Source: Progne subis subis
Lineage: Eukaryota; Chordata; Aves; Passeriformes; Hirundinidae
Direction of reading: 5' to 3'
DNA: 64,000 bases
Assembly: GCA_022316685.1 (NCBI GenBank)
Contig: JAKJHU010000056.1
Coordinates: 1,541,872 to 1,605,871, forward strand
Of this stretch, positions 24,241 to 63,670 are shown piece by piece. Within the stretch, counting starts at the first letter, position 1, and each line of letters begins with the position of its first letter. Under the pieces are notes generated by a model, which saw only the letters and a program-made list of their open reading frames with translations, made no database searches and had not been told where the DNA came from. The translations under genes were made by a program, and so were the position numbers.

Positions 24241-27200
24241 GGGGCTGCTCTCGGAGAACTTGGAGTAGTTTAAAGAGTAGAACAGCGCTTCTTCCCTCCC
24301 TGTTCCCCTCCTTTTCTCCCTGCTTCCATCCCCGTTCCCTTCTCTTTCTGCTCCCCTCCATCTCTTCATGTTCTCTCTCTGCCCTTCTCTCCCTGTTCTT
24401 CTCTCTCCCTATTCCCTTTCTTTTTTCGCTCCCTTCTCTGTGGATATTCACTGTGTGGTGTTAGGGGGTTAATTCCCGATCCAGCCGTGCTTTCCTCCGC
24501 GGCTGCCGCTCCCAAGTGTAGATGAAGTTTGTTGTAACTGCTCTCTTCAGCAGGTTGTCTGCACGTTTGGTGGTGTAAATGCGTGTCTGGAAGTTTAAGG
24601 ATGGGCAGATAACAGCTGTTTGCATGAGTTATCGTTTGTTTTAGTGGGTATTTCCCCTCCCTGGAATAAGAATGGGAGCGTTGCTGCCACGTGCTGTTTC
24701 CACTTCATCTGCAGTCTGTGTTTCTCGGCATCGGTATAAAGCTGTCTTTGCTTTGGATACAGTTCAGGGTTGCGATGAAAGTTAATACTTGCTGTGGTTA
24801 CAGTGCTTACTATTGACTGTTTAAAAATAAAGCATGTTTTTTATTCTTATTTTTGCTTTAGACGCTTTTGCTGAAGTAACTGTGCCATTGAATATATTTT
24901 ATAACTTTTATAGACAGTTCTGCCAGCAAAAGCTACTACTTTATCTATTAAAACAAACTAAAAGTAAATATCTAGCATTTTGGTAACACCAGAGCAAATA
25001 TAAGATGTAAGAGTTTTAACTTTCCTAGCAATGAACTTCCCAGTTTAGATGATGCCTGGGTTGTAATTTTGTGCTTAAATTGTGAGGTGGCCCTCAGGAG
25101 TCAAATATATCTTAGGTTTAGGGCTGCTGAGTTAACAAAAAGTGAAGAGCAAATTGTCAGTAGGTTTGCAGTGATTCCTTAACAGCATCTTGCCTTGTCA
25201 GTGTACCTGGAAGTGGGTGGACTTTAATATAATCTGTGAACTTTTGGTGGGGTTTTTCCTGGTATGAAGGTGTTTTATGAGTATTCTCTCTATTGCTGGC
25301 ATCTCTTCATTGGAACTTTGGTTCCAATGAAATTGAGATGTCCCAGCTCTTAGGAATCTTTTGTAGGTGGTGGCAGTTTTCTTGACCAGAACTTGTGGGC
25401 AGGTGTGTGCTTGTGTACTTGTGTAAATATTCCTGTTCCTATGCTGGAAATGTGGGATCCCAGCTGTCACTTGTGTTCTTGGAAAAAATGGCTCTGATGA
25501 AAGTGGGGACTCTCACCGTGCTCAGGTTGTTAGAACCATGGAAGAAAATCCTGCAGCAGCACGTTGAAAACCAAGCCCTACTCCAAAGTATTCAGTATTT
25601 AAGTAATTCCAGGCTGTGAACTCTGAATCACAACATTTGTGTCATATGGGCTTCAAAACCTGCTTTTTACAGCTTGATTTGGATATCTGTTCATAGTTTT
25701 ATAAAAGTAAGATCCTGATTATGGACTGCTTCTTGAGGGCCGTCATTTGGTGCCTTATCTCAGGCTCAGCTCAAAAGTAAATATTGAATCAAGTGTACAG
25801 ATTAACGCTTTGACTTACATAACTGGAGATCAGTGTAGAATAACAATAAAATGTTACGTTCTGCAGGTTCAAGAGAACTCCCCAGCCCAACAAGGAGGAC
25901 TGGAACCTTTCTTTGATTTCATCATTGCCATAGGACACACGAGGCTTGTAAGTCTCAAGCAATTTCAGTGTTGTTTTTTTCCACCCTACGTGAACTGTGG
26001 GTGCTGTAGGAAGGTAAAAACCATAACTGTCACAAGCAGAGAAACTTTTCACATTGGACATTAACAGTAAAGTAAAACCTGCAAGTGTTTAAAGTCTCTT
26101 TGGCTAGATCCAAGTTTGAAGGAGAGTTTGTTTATGCCTTTACTCACCTTGTTAACAGGTTAACACAATGTTTATGTTATTGCTCATTTGTACATAGTTT
26201 CTACCACAAGGTGAATACTGAACTGGTGAGTCAATAGTCAAGAGCTCAGCATTTGCTTAACTTGTTTCAAAATTTGATAAAACATGAAAAAGAATCATAG
26301 CCTTTCTGCTTACGCTTTTGAGACCAAGAACACAGTTCCTGTGTGTTATGAGAGAAGAGTCGAGTTTTGGGTTGATGGGTTTTTGTTAGTTTATTTAAAA
26401 GGCTCAGAGCTCTACCTTGTATGTTCCACTCTAACCACATGCAAGCTGAATTCATTCATTTTGTCTTGGTTTTATGAGAGGAGATGTATTTTTTTGGAAG
26501 TGATTGTTACAGGGGCAGATTCTGGGGGAAGATCATTTAATTTTTTAACATGACAGAAATTAAGACATTCTTTCACAATCAGTTTGTAAGAGGGATGTCT
26601 CTCCTGTTCAGAGACATAAAGTGAAATGTTACTGCTCATTATGAGACTACACAGTTGGCATCTGATACTGCTGGTATTATTTAATAGCAGTTGTAAAGGA
26701 CAGGAATGCCAGTGATGAAATGGAATAACAGGAAGTATTTTTGTAAAGGGATGTGTGTTGACAGTACTGACTGCTTTCTAGTAAACTGAATTGAAATTGT
26801 TGGGATTGTTTGTGAACCACAGAGCCTAAAGTTTGATAGTTTTGGTTCTTTGTATTCAAATTCTGCCACAGATGCTACAGGTGCATCTGGAAATAATGCC
26901 AATCCTGTATCTCTGCTCTACAGAACAAGGAAAACAATATGTTGAAAGACCTGCTGAAGGCAAATGCTGAGAAGGCAGTGAAGCTGGAGGTGTATAACAT
27001 CAAAACAATGAAAATCCGAGAGGTGGAGGTGATCCCCAGTAACATGTGGGGAGGACAAGGCCTCCTTGGAGCCAGTGTGAGGTTCTGCAGCTTCCAGGGA
27101 GCCAATGAGCACGTCTGGCATGTTCTGGTGAGGAGGAATTCTTGGCTGTATAACCTTGTAAACCTCAGTGTGTTTAGCAGTAAGGTAAAGTACAGCGATG

Positions 27201-30200
27201 CAGTCACACAGAGGAAGGGAACACAGTCTTGAGGGTTTGTCTGAGCTGTTTGAGTAAGGACAAGGAGGGGGTGGCTGTCAGGGTTCCCAGTGACAGTGAT
27301 AAAAATAACTCCATCCCAACTGGACCAAACAGTATAACTGGGAAGGTTTTTTTCATTTTATGTTGAGGAATCAATGGCAAGAGCAAAAAAAGATTCTGGC
27401 CTGATGGGTGTCTCTGTATTGATCAAACTTCATTAAAGTAATATTAATGTTACAAAAAGCACCACAAATTTATTTTAAAATTAAGAGGAAGAGCTGAAAG
27501 AGTAGGACTGGAAATAGGAAAGGATGTTTATGTTTCTGATTGTTCAAGGAAATGCAATTTCCTTACATCTTCAGAGGATGTAATTTTAAATTGATAAAAT
27601 TCTCTCACTCGTCATGTTTTCCATCTTTCTTACTCAGCATGTTTTACAGGCTGTCACACATAGATGTAGACTATTCAAGAGCTTTTTTATGCCATTAACA
27701 AAATGTTCTTTCCTTCCTTGCTCTGGCAGTTAGCTCTTGTTTTTGATCTTGGTAGCTTTTCCTGCTGTGGGTGCAGATGACTCGTATCATTTCTTTCACA
27801 GGACGTTGAGCCTTCATCTCCTGCGGCTCTGGCTGGTCTCCAGCCATACACTGACTACGTTGTTGGATCTGATCAGATTCTCCAGGAGGTAGGGTGTATG
27901 TTCCTTCCAGCAGGGAGTGATTGTCTTTGTGCCTGCCAAGTGTCTGTTGTAGGATTTGGGATTTGTATAAATCTAATCAAACATATGGGGGTGGTGTTGG
28001 GGGATATTGGAAGGTTGATGTTTATGTCAGAAGCTTTACTGTTAAGGTAAACATTATCTTTCTTTTTAGTCTGACAATAAAAAGAAGTTGCCACTTAAGA
28101 TCAAACACCACTGATGATTTTTCTGTCTTTGGGTGTTTAAGATCTCATATTGGGTAAATAACAATGTAAAATGTTGATTTGCACATTTGAGTTTATTAAC
28201 TACTACTTTATTTTTTTTTTTTTTTTCTTTTTTTTTTTTTTCCCCATAGTCAGAGGATTTCTTTTCTCTGATTGAATCCCATGAGGGGAAGCCTCTGAAG
28301 CTGATGGTTTATAACACTGAAGCAGATTCCATCCGAGAGGTAGTTGTGACTCCCAATGGAGCTTGGGGTGGAGAAGGAAGGTACTGATCTCTCTTGATGA
28401 CAGGTTTTACCTTGCTGCAAATGAGCTCCTGTTAGGAGTATTACTATCAGTTATTGGTGTTTCCAAGTTAAGCCTTGTTTCCTCACACTTGTCACCCAAA
28501 ATTGTTAAGCTCTACATTAAAAAAATCAGCTTAGAACTAGGAATTGGGCACATTCAGAATCTAATCTTGTTCCAGTTGAATCTAATGGCAAAACTCGGGC
28601 TTTGAGTTCCCCATTAGCAGATTCATTATCTGTATTCTCACAGTCAAAACAGGCAGCTAAAGCAGGAGCAAAACCCACATCAGGTCAGATTAAATATTTT
28701 GTTAAGATATAAAATAATGCACTGAAAGCTAAGCTGTGCATGTCTCAAAGTTGATTGCAGAGTATTCCTTGAGTACTCTTAAGTGGAGATTCTTGCAGGT
28801 AGGTATTACCTGCTAGAGATAAAAGACACAAACGCTTCTTGTTTAAAAGAGTCAAAATTCAAAGTATTAGCTTTGTTAAAAGCATTTTTTTTTTTGTGTC
28901 TTGTTTTTTTTGTCTTGTACAGTTTAGGATGTGGTATTGGATATGGCTATTTGCACAGAATTCCAACACAGTCCCTGACATCAAAGAAAAAGCCAGAAAG
29001 CAAATCAGCTTCACCCTCACCAGAAGCTGGAACTCCTGTGCCATCCACCAATGGTTACACAGAGGTAGGAAAGAAATAGATTCCAATCTCTGCCATGTTC
29101 TCTGGAGTTCCAAAATTTTCTGCTGTTTGGGATGGTGGTAATGCAGAATATTTGAGTACAGTATTCAATTTTGAATGAAATGGAGTTGGGTGAAGGGAAA
29201 GGGAGAGCTGATGCTGCTGAGCAGGTACCAGGTCACCAGTGTCAGCTGATAGAAATTCTTGCCAGATATTTTCTCCCTATTTTCAAGTCTTACATCCTTC
29301 AGCTGTGCCAGTCAATGAGGATCATATTAGAGCATTTGACTAGGAGAAAGATATTCCTCCTGGAACCAAGTTCTGAGAACAGACTGGCTTTAAAAGGCTG
29401 AGCTGAAACATGTCTTAAGTGGTGTTTGACTTTCAGCATCACAGCTTCTCTCTCTCTCTAAATTGGTGCATGTCGAGGACAGGCAGGATGCTTTCATGGA
29501 GCATTGGCTACAGGTGAAGCTTCTGATGTAAAACAATGTTCTTCTTGCTGTCTTATTCCAGACTCCATTGTTGGCACCTACCTCTCAGAATGACAGCTCT
29601 GAAACCATTATGAACTTGGATCATTCCACAGAAATGAGTGATTACACACCACAAAGTTCCCTTTCTCCTCCTCCCCCTCTCCAGAGAGTTATGGATCCAG
29701 GTATGTTTTCTTGAGTGCTTTTTTTCACCAATTCTGTAGAGTTCATCTAAATAAACTAATATGGTCTTAAACAAACTAGAGATTTCAATGCACAACTATG
29801 AGAATTTGTGCTGGTTTTCCTTGAGGGTTTTGACTTCCCTTGATTTCAGAGCTGTAGAATTTGGGTGTACCACAACATTACATTTATTTGCATATCACTG
29901 ACTTCAGTCTGGATAGAACATGTCCTTTTGAATCTAGGATTTTGTGTTGCATCTAATACTTGCTTTCTCCTTCAGGATTTCTAGATATGTCTGGAATTTC
30001 AGTTTCTGAGTTCACAAGCTTAACAGAAGGGTCCAGCCTGTCCCCATCTGCCTCCTACACCACACCAGGAACAGGAGCTTCTGCAGGCCCCGAGACATTA
30101 ATGGCAGATAGTGAAGTCTCTGCTTATTTTGGTAAGTGCACTCAAGACTTCCTTTAGAACTTATTTCTGGAATGGCACCAACTCATGTTTGCTTAACATC

Positions 30201-30705
30201 ATCACAGTTTTTGGAAATAGGCAAATTTTCATAGAAATCGGCAAGAATGGCAAAAAGGGGATTGAAAACAGAAGCAGAAATGAGGTTTAGAAATGGAAAA
30301 ATCTAATGTGTTTTTCCTTAAGTTTATACAATGTGGGTCTCTTTCTTTAAATCAGAATGCTGAGGCACTGTCTGTTAGCCTGATATGTTTTGTTTTTTTA
30401 CAAACTATCTCCATTTCCCAGAAAATGCCTCCACTTTGGACCCTGATGGTTTAACCCCGTATCCTGAAGGATCAGGCAAGCAGCCCACATTGGATGACCT
30501 CCTGCCTTCAATTCCATCTTTACCTTCTCTTGATCTTCCTCATAACATTTCTTCTCAAACAACACTAGGAACTGATGCTGATAAGCAAGAATCCAAGCTG
30601 CTTGTGAACAGCACTGAGAGCTCACTAACCACTGCTCCAGAGACACCAGAGCATGAAGCAGCAAGTGAGCAGAAAGGAGAAGCAGCTGCACAAGGTCCTG
30701 AGTGA
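23937..30705 (+). CDS. GORASP1: GORASP1, Golgi reassembly stacking protein 1 (GRASP65), 9 coding exons
   Basis: Peripheral cis-Golgi protein whose GRASP domain oligomerises to link cisternae and which recruits GM130; mitotic phosphorylation of its tail releases stacking. Exons: 23937-23999, 25867-25947, 26924-27127, 27802-27888, 28250-28380, 28923-29064, 29562-29700, 29976-30131, 30422-30705. All have GT/AG borders and matching phases; total 428 residues against about 440 in human. N-terminus [13 protein letters not shown] fits N-myristoylation at Gly2. The first PDZ-like domain begins [18 protein letters not shown] and contains [19 protein letters not shown]; the second begins about residue 112 ([19 protein letters not shown]) and contains [22 protein letters not shown]. 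The Ser/Pro/Thr-rich tail keeps [16 protein letters not shown]. That tail motif and SNMWGG/GASVRF identify GORASP1 and not GORASP2. The WDR48 neighbour agrees. No break seen. Confidence 0.96.
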
Positions 30706-32295
30706 AATGGACCCTGCTGCTGTTCACAGACTGCTGAATGCTGCAGTGCTACAGCTTGGAAGATTTTTCTGATCTTGAGAGAATTACAGTTACTCTATTT
30801 TGTTAGTGTAGACAATACTAGAAAAGAAATCACATGAAGTACATATCTCCTGTTGTCTTTTCCAATCACTGTTTAATGGATTGATCTATGTTGAGAATTT
30901 AAATGCTGTCCAAAATCACCCAAGCAATAGAGAAATTGATGCAGAAACAAGTTGGACACTGGCAGAACATCAGGTTCTGGAATTCACATTTGCCTACAAG
31001 TGCTCCTGAATGTATTTACAAAGGCACTGTGCCTGAACAGTGACACTTAGTGATGATTTTTATCGGTATGTTTGATGGCATTAAAAAAAATATTTATAGT
31101 TATGATTTGTTAGAAAGCTTTTCTAATGGTACAACCTGGTTAGACTGCTCTTGTGACTTGCAAGGCATTTCTTACACTAAGATATTTTTGCTTACTACCC
31201 TAGTACTCCTACTAGACTGTTAATTTTCTTGGTTTAATTCCCTTCTCTGCAACAGTCATTCATGTACCTTCTTTATACCTACTTGGGCAGGAAAGAAACA
31301 GTGGAGTTTGAAATTGCAGCCCCAAATGGTGCAGGGTCCTGTCATTCACTTCTGCTCCTGAGTGGACCAAGTGGTGGCCTTGCAGTTAAACAATGAGGGG
31401 GGACAGAATGATGGTGGTTACTTGAAACAAATTGAAGATGATTTTAAAGTAGAGGTGATGAAGCTTTTTGGTGAAGATTGAATGTCTTGGCTTCTGTAGT
31501 GAGTGAGAAATAGATTTGCTTTGTGCTTTTCTATTCACTCACTGCTATTTTTATACAATTGTTGTAAGTTTAAGACACGGGGCTGTTGTGCAGCACCAGC
31601 AGTTGGATTGTGTAGTTTTTTTTGTTTGCATTTGTTTCCAAAATCACTTCTGAATGTAACAGCAAATATGACATAAACGATGGAAGACATGGATGGTTTT
31701 ATAATCCTCAGGGCAATGATGTATCATGGAATTTCAAAGCTGACAGGCAATAATGCAGCTACTGCAGTGAAAACCCTTTGCAAATTAAGTGAATGGGGTA
31801 CAAGGCTGGTGTGTGTTTAGGCTGTAAACTGAATACACTTATTTAGCACAACATTGCCTGATTTCCTTTGCCCTGCCCTGTGCAGGCCAGTGACAGCTGA
31901 CTGGGCTGAAATCTGGTACTGATGCAGGGGGGGACTCAGGGTCTCACAGGTTTGCCTGTGACAGCTCAGCTTCAGCCGAAGTCGCAGCACATGAGGACTT
32001 CAGATGAGTCCACTCTGACAAAACAATCTGCCCTTGATCTGTTAGTCTGAAATACTGCAAGTACAGTAGTTCTGAACAGGATTGTCAAAGTGCCTGTTGC
32101 ATTAAAGAATGTATTAAGCTCTAACTAAAGGCAGTAGAATTGACAGTGAATTCTAGTCCGCTAAAGGGTCTGTTAATTGTGAGCCAGTTTTATTTCCCAT
32201 CTTGCTAAAATAAATTTTCTATTTTGTTCCCCCAGCTGACTGTTACAAGGACAAACAGCCAAACACTAAAAATAAATATAATTTAAAACTATTCT
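30706..32295 (+). other. GORASP1: GORASP1 3' untranslated region
   Basis: Noncoding DNA following the stop codon in the same strand sense, up to the AATAAA signals at 32209 and 32271. Length about 1.6 kb if the second signal is used. Confidence 0.55.
32271..32276 (+). terminator. GORASP1: Candidate GORASP1 poly(A) signal
   Basis: AATAAA. Alternatives are AATAAA at 32209-32214 and 32512-32517; transcript data are needed to choose. Confidence 0.45.
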
Positions 32296-34429
32296 GAGGT
32301 TTGTTTGATTTTAGAGCCCGATGCCTGAAGACACACGGGTGGTCTTTTATTCATGTTCTTTTTTTAGGACCATTTCTAGTTCTTTACCTTTCTCAAAAAA
32401 TGGCCATGAGAGGGTAATAGTTCATTTAAGTGACTCTGTACCATAAACACCTTTTAGAAATCTAGGAGCAGGGAATGCCAAAACACATGCCAGATTTCAA
32501 ATGCCACCATAATAAATAACTTAAACTTACTTCAATCTGTGTCCGGCCTCTGTGTGTTACATTAACTGGCTCTGGGAAGGGGTTTGGAAAACCAAGTAGT
32601 TAAACCTTAAGCAGGAGAATGTTGTGTTCTCCAAACCTGAAACCTGATCAATCAAGTGCTAAATGAGGTGAAGAGTTGGACCTCCTCATCAAATCTCTTT
32701 TCTCTTTCCAACTTGGATACTCCTGCACAGCTGCAGCCCAGAATACAGAAAGTACTCCTGCTGTTTGTGGGTGCAATGTGAGAAAAGTGAATGGAATTTT
32801 AGTTTCAAAATAAAACCTAAAAAGAATGTGAGAAGCACCTGAGGGTGGCTGGATTCAGAACCAACACCAAACAGCCACTCAGCCTGCTGCTGTTGCCAAA
32901 ATCTGTTTCCAGGTAAGCAGGAGCTGGATGTGACCTTTCTCTCACTCTCTAAACCCAACAGCAGCAGCTCTTCTGCAGACACAAGAAGGATTACCTGTGC
33001 AGCATCAGGAGAGGGGTAAAACAAAGGGAGGAGGAAGAGGAAGAGGAGGTCACCTCAGATGTTACAGCAGCAGGGTGGTTTGTATGGCCAGACACATCAG
33101 AATGAGCTTCCAGGCCTGAGCTGCTCCCTAAAATTAACAGTTGAGCCTGAGGACACAGGTCTGGCAGACATTAAATCCACAGAGGCTCCCAGCAGCTCAA
33201 GCATTAGTGAGGATTAGGCAGAGCCCTGCTTCTGCCAATGCCACAGCAGCCAGGGCAGATGGGGGCTGAGCCAGAAGGAACCCTGGGAGCCACAGGACCT
33301 CCTCCCACCCGGGTACTCAAACCTCTGCTCAACAGAGGCCACAGAAAGCTGGCCAAGCCCTGCCCCAGCTGAGGCCGACTTGATCCATGGGAACTTTCCA
33401 TTCAGAATAACCCTGTACTAGGAATGACTGTAAAACACCAAGATCACGATAAGGAAATAACCATCCTAGAGATAAACATGCAAATCTCATTTTTAACAGC
33501 AATATGGATGCTGAACTAAGTCTGGCTGAACTTGAATGGGTGAATGGATTATTTATTGTCTTTAAGTTGAACACCTACTGGTAGATTGTAACATCAAATC
33601 CAGGCAGTGATGATTTAATTTTCCCTCTTAAACTTTCACAGCAGGTCTGGCAATCTACTGAACCTCCTGCTGTACTGCTCTAGGCTCTGTGCAGAGGCTG
33701 CTCAGCCACACTTGAACTTCTCTGAGCTGTACATCAGAAATGCTGCAGGAAAATGGATCTCTGCAATGCTGAGCAGAGATCACAAAACCCATGCATTGGT
33801 AGACTCATGTACATGTATTCTCCATCTTCCCCCCAGAACTGGGCAAGTGTTTTCACCTCCAAGCAGTTATAGGAGAACAGGCTCTTAAAGAAAGCAGGTA
33901 CATGAGGTTACTCATTGCATTGATTAGACTGTGTTAGTGTTCCATTTCCTGAGCACTGCCCACACAATCCTTCTTGGCTTTTTCCTTAAGCAAACACTAA
34001 CTGGCATTGCTTCTGCTGTAGCACAATTTCAACCGTTGGCTCAAAGTTACATTTCTAAGCTACAATATCTAATTAAGCACTCAGAGTGCCCTGAAAAAGA
34101 CATTTAGAATAATGTTACAATATCCTCAGAGAGAGATCACACATGGCCCATCCAGGATCTGCTCTGAACGGTGTTTGCACAGTTCTGTACAGAAAAACCT
34201 CCTGTTAAGGGTGTGTGTGCTCCCAACAGCTCTGTTACCCAGCTGGGAGCTGACTCTACCTGGTTCTGTTCAGGAGGCAGCATCACATCCACAGTGTAAG
34301 ACTCTGCTTCAAGATTGATTCTAATTGTCAAGTTCAATACATTTCTAGAGATCAAGTTTGAATCAAACATGACCTGTATGAAAGGAAAAATAATACCTTG
34401 GTGTAATGTCTCTATACCAGTAACTGCCC

Positions 34430-34545
34430 TGCCAGTCCCTGGCTGCCCTCTCCTGGGGAATACATGGACAATCCAAATAATAAATCCCAAGACCACAAGG
34501 TAGAACTACACTAAGCTCCCTTCCAACCCAAACCGTTTCTGATTC
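34430..34545 (+). repeat. CR1-like 3' terminus, sense
   Basis: Ends with 'cccttccaacccaaaccg' and 'ttctgattctat', the CR1 terminal block read in sense. Confidence 0.6.
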
Positions 34546-34549
34546 TATA

Positions 34550-34695
34550 ATAAATCTCATCCAGTTCCAAACCCCTGCTCTGGGCAATGACACCTTCCAC
34601 TGGAACAGGATTCATAGAGCTCCATCCAGCCTGGCCTTGAACACTTCCAGGGAAGGGTAGTCTACAACCCTTCTGCCTAGAGCTCATTTTGAATA
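34550..34695 (-). repeat. CR1 LINE fragment, antisense
   Basis: Antisense CR1 blocks 'atctcatccagttccaa', 'gacaccttccactgg', and 'ccagcctggccttgaacact'. Its own terminal repeat is missing, because the sense block at 34506-34545 occupies that place. Confidence 0.75.
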
Positions 34696-35599
34696 TTTTT
34701 TCAGTGTTTCTTAAAAGTTACTGGTAAATCCTTCAAGCAGTTCTCATCCTAAAATGATACTTGCACTTCAGTGATAAGTTCTGAGCCAAGCTCTCCTGTT
34801 CTCAGCCCCACCCCACCTATAAAACTATCATACATAATTTATATGCTTTTCTGGGAGACTAGGCTGCACTACTAAACACCAGATTTACAACTCCTTCCCA
34901 TTATGAACTTGAAATTAAATAACTCCTGCAAATCTGCAGCCTCTTCTATGATTCTGGTAATCCAAAACTCTGTTCACAATGTTCCCAGGAGCTGTGACTC
35001 TCATATTAACTCAATGCTCTCCTCCTCCTGCCTTCAGGACTCTTACAGACAGCACAACTCCAGAAAAGGTGATGGAATTTAAAAGGTAGTAGCAAAAACC
35101 CCCTTCTCTCACTTTATACTCCATCTAAGTCAGAGCTGGGAATCTGGGAGCACATTTGGGCACTGAATTACTGTGTCTTCTGAGAGAGCAGCTCAGCTGA
35201 CAATTCCCACAGCAAAAGCTCTGAGCATTCTGTCTTGGCATTTTCAAGACGAGGAAACCCAGGCTGGTTTCCCACGTGCCTCTTACAACCTTTCCACACC
35301 CAGCCAGCAGAAACTGGCACAAGTCACTTGTTAGCACAAAATACTTCGATGGTATAAAAGCAGCACTGCCCATGTGTCATTCTCTCCTCAACAGGACTCC
35401 GGTCACATCTGAAGGTCTGCTCACCTCAGAAATTCTTACATTCTACCACATTATGAGATTATCTTCACAGGATTCTGCTAAGGCACTGTCATTTCTTCAG
35501 CCATTGCATTACTTGAGGCTTCAAAGCACTCTGAAGCCCTTTGTCAAATTCAAGCTCCAAAATCGTACAATTCATCTAATACACAAAACAACTTGAAAA

Positions 35600-37509
35600 T
35601 ATTTTAACTAAAGCCTTTTATTCTATACAACTTTGAAACATCATTTACCCTTCTGGCATTGCAGACTCTTCCATTAATATTTCCTGTTACTGTGTTTCAG
35701 GATGGTTAGAAAGAAAAAAAAACAGAAGAAAATTACAACTTTGGGCTGATTTTAAACAAAAAATTACTGTGAGCAACTCCAATGTATACAACAGGACAGG
35801 AAGACAACCAGGAAACAAAACATAACCCAAACAGTGCTTACTGGAACAAAGAGCCTTGCTATTAATAAATACAAGTCAGGACAATTTACCAATAAAAGTT
35901 AGTTCTGTTTAGCTATTTAATTCACAAATAGCACTAAAAATGTGCAGTTAAAGCACAATTGTGTCAAACTAAGCATACACAGAAACGGGGATAAAAAAAC
36001 TGAACCTGATTTGCAAAAGATGGGAAAAGACATGCTAGCTTAATTCTGAACCATGGTTTTGTCTAAGCAATGAATTATTCTGCTGGGTTAAAAGTGCAGA
36101 AGGGAATGACTATTTTGACTATATTTTGACTATTTTTTCAAATAAAACATGATGAAAAATACTTTACTTTTTGTCTGACCAATACAATCCCAGTAATATA
36201 ATTTATTGGGACTTTCCTTAGGCCTCCACCTAAATCTTGATCACAAGATACAGGAAGGGCTAGAGCATGTGTCTCCTGAAGAAACTCCAATAATATACTG
36301 CCCCTTGAAGGCACTTGTGCTTCTGCTTCAGACAAGAGTCATTTCTAAACCATTTCTCTACGACGATTTGTAATTTGCTCAGGCTACAAATGGTTTTCTG
36401 GGATATCCCCACATTTTCTCACAAAAAGCTGAAAGGCCCTTACCCTCCCCTCCCCCCAATAAGTTAAACTTCTATAAAAGATTACCATGAGCCTATGACA
36501 GTCACAGATTTTTAGAAATAGCAGTGAAAACAAGATCTGCATAAATCTCTAACAAAAGAAGAATTGCATATAAAACCTCGGAAAAGAAGAATCAGTATTT
36601 TTATCTCATGAATATGAAATCTGCTGAGAAGTTTCTAAAGTTTAACATTAAACATATGAAGTTATAATCAGAATGGTTTGAAGTTTTAACAAAATGTCAC
36701 ATACCTTTGGAGCACAGTTACCAAAAATTAGACTAGTGTGTCTTTAGAACATCTAGGACACAGTGCAGGAAGTAGTTACATAGATATTTAGAAAACAAAA
36801 AAATCTCTAAGTTGCTGCAAAGCACGTTCACTCTATTATGATGCACAGCATCACTGGACTCACACTGCTCTGATATTTTTCTAGTGTTCTTATCTTGCAT
36901 GTCAACAGCTCTCTAAAGCAATTAACACAATTCTCATGTTAACCCTTGGTTTGCAATTAAATGGGCCCATGCAATACCTATTTTCTGGTGTTTTCTTTTC
37001 CAAATCTCTTTTAGTGGTAGAAATGCTTAAGTAACCTGTGAGAAACCATTGCTGAAAAGTTTATGAATGGAATGTACTAAAATACCTTGTGTGCAGTTCT
37101 TAATTACATTGTGAACAGTGACTAATACGGCCAAACCTGTTCGATACAGAGCATGAGCAGATGAGGGGATTATGTTCTGGAAAAAAAACCAAAAGCAAAA
37201 AGGAAGAAGCAAAAGTCTGCACTGGGTTATCATCCACTCTCTGTACACCTCACACAACACAAACCAAGCAGGGACCTTCCATCTCATTGACTGAGACTAG
37301 GACAGACTTTAGTTTAAGTCATAGATTTTTTTTTTTTCCTCTATATTACAGGTCTATTAGTCACTTCAATTAAATGTTTACTTCCCATCCATACTGAGGC
37401 ATTAGAAGTCTCATCTACCTTAGGGGTTCAGTGGGCTGCTCTAGAACTACTCTTGGAACCAGCACAGCAAGGTCAAGTAAATAATGACTGCTCTGGATCC
37501 GCGCTGCCC
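35600..37509 (-). other. WDR48: WDR48 3' untranslated region
   Basis: Noncoding DNA directly after the stop codon at 37510-37512, running to the poly(A) signal near 35617. No other gene is visible in it. Confidence 0.5.
35617..35622 (-). terminator. WDR48: Candidate WDR48 poly(A) signal
   Basis: AATAAA on the minus strand (TTTATT on plus), about 1.9 kb after the WDR48 stop codon. Other TTTATT hits in the interval could give shorter 3' ends. Confidence 0.45.
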
Positions 37510-63199
<25,690 letters not shown>

Positions 63200-63670
63200 C
63201 TTACATGTTGACACTGTGGCGTCATGTCCGACCGGAAGTGACGGCCCCCTACTCGGCCCGCGCGAGGCTTTTATACTCGAGAGGCAGGGGTGGGCGCGGC
63301 CAAAGGGGCGCGACCAAAGGGGGCGTGTCCTGCGTGCCCGCCCTGAGGCGGTGCCCGCCATGTTGCCGCCTCATGAGGCGCCGCCTCAGCCCGGCCCCAG
63401 GGCGGGTCGGGTTTGTCCCCTTCTCCGGCCTGCGGTTCTTGCTCTGTCCCCGTCCACCTCCTAGTGCTCCTGGTGTGTGTTCGTCCTGCCTTGCTTTCGC
63501 GTCTCGAGTGACGGCGAAAGGCCTATGTTGAAATAAGAAAGGGCCCACTCGAAAAAACAAAAGCGGTTTCAGCTGTCAGTAATAATCAGGCGGTCTTTTA
63601 GCAGTAGTTTTGTATTTCATTAATAATAGCCAGAGATTTCTCTGTGTGGGATATTCTTGTCAATTAAGAA

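Larger units (their letters stand above)
32300..35599. other. Intergenic gap between convergent GORASP1 and WDR48
   Basis: No coding exon recognised. It holds the CR1 pair at 34.4-34.7 kb and otherwise unique DNA. It separates two converging transcripts. Confidence 0.55.

Noticed and set aside
23588..24451. Long open frames on both strands (up to 287 codons) over the GORASP1 first exon
   Set aside because: They are products of CpG-island composition: Arg/Pro/Ala-rich, mutually overlapping, without family similarity, and the real exon uses another frame.
23937..30705. Assignment to GORASP2 (GRASP55)
   Set aside because: The sequence has the GORASP1-type SNMWGG, GASVRF, and [16 protein letters not shown], lacks the long Pro/Leu-rich GORASP2 tail, and lies next to WDR48.
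63200..63361. N-terminal extension of WDR48 from an in-frame ATG at 63361
   Set aside because: The TATA box at 63268-63275 lies inside it, so the transcript should start downstream; the known protein begins MAAHHRQN.
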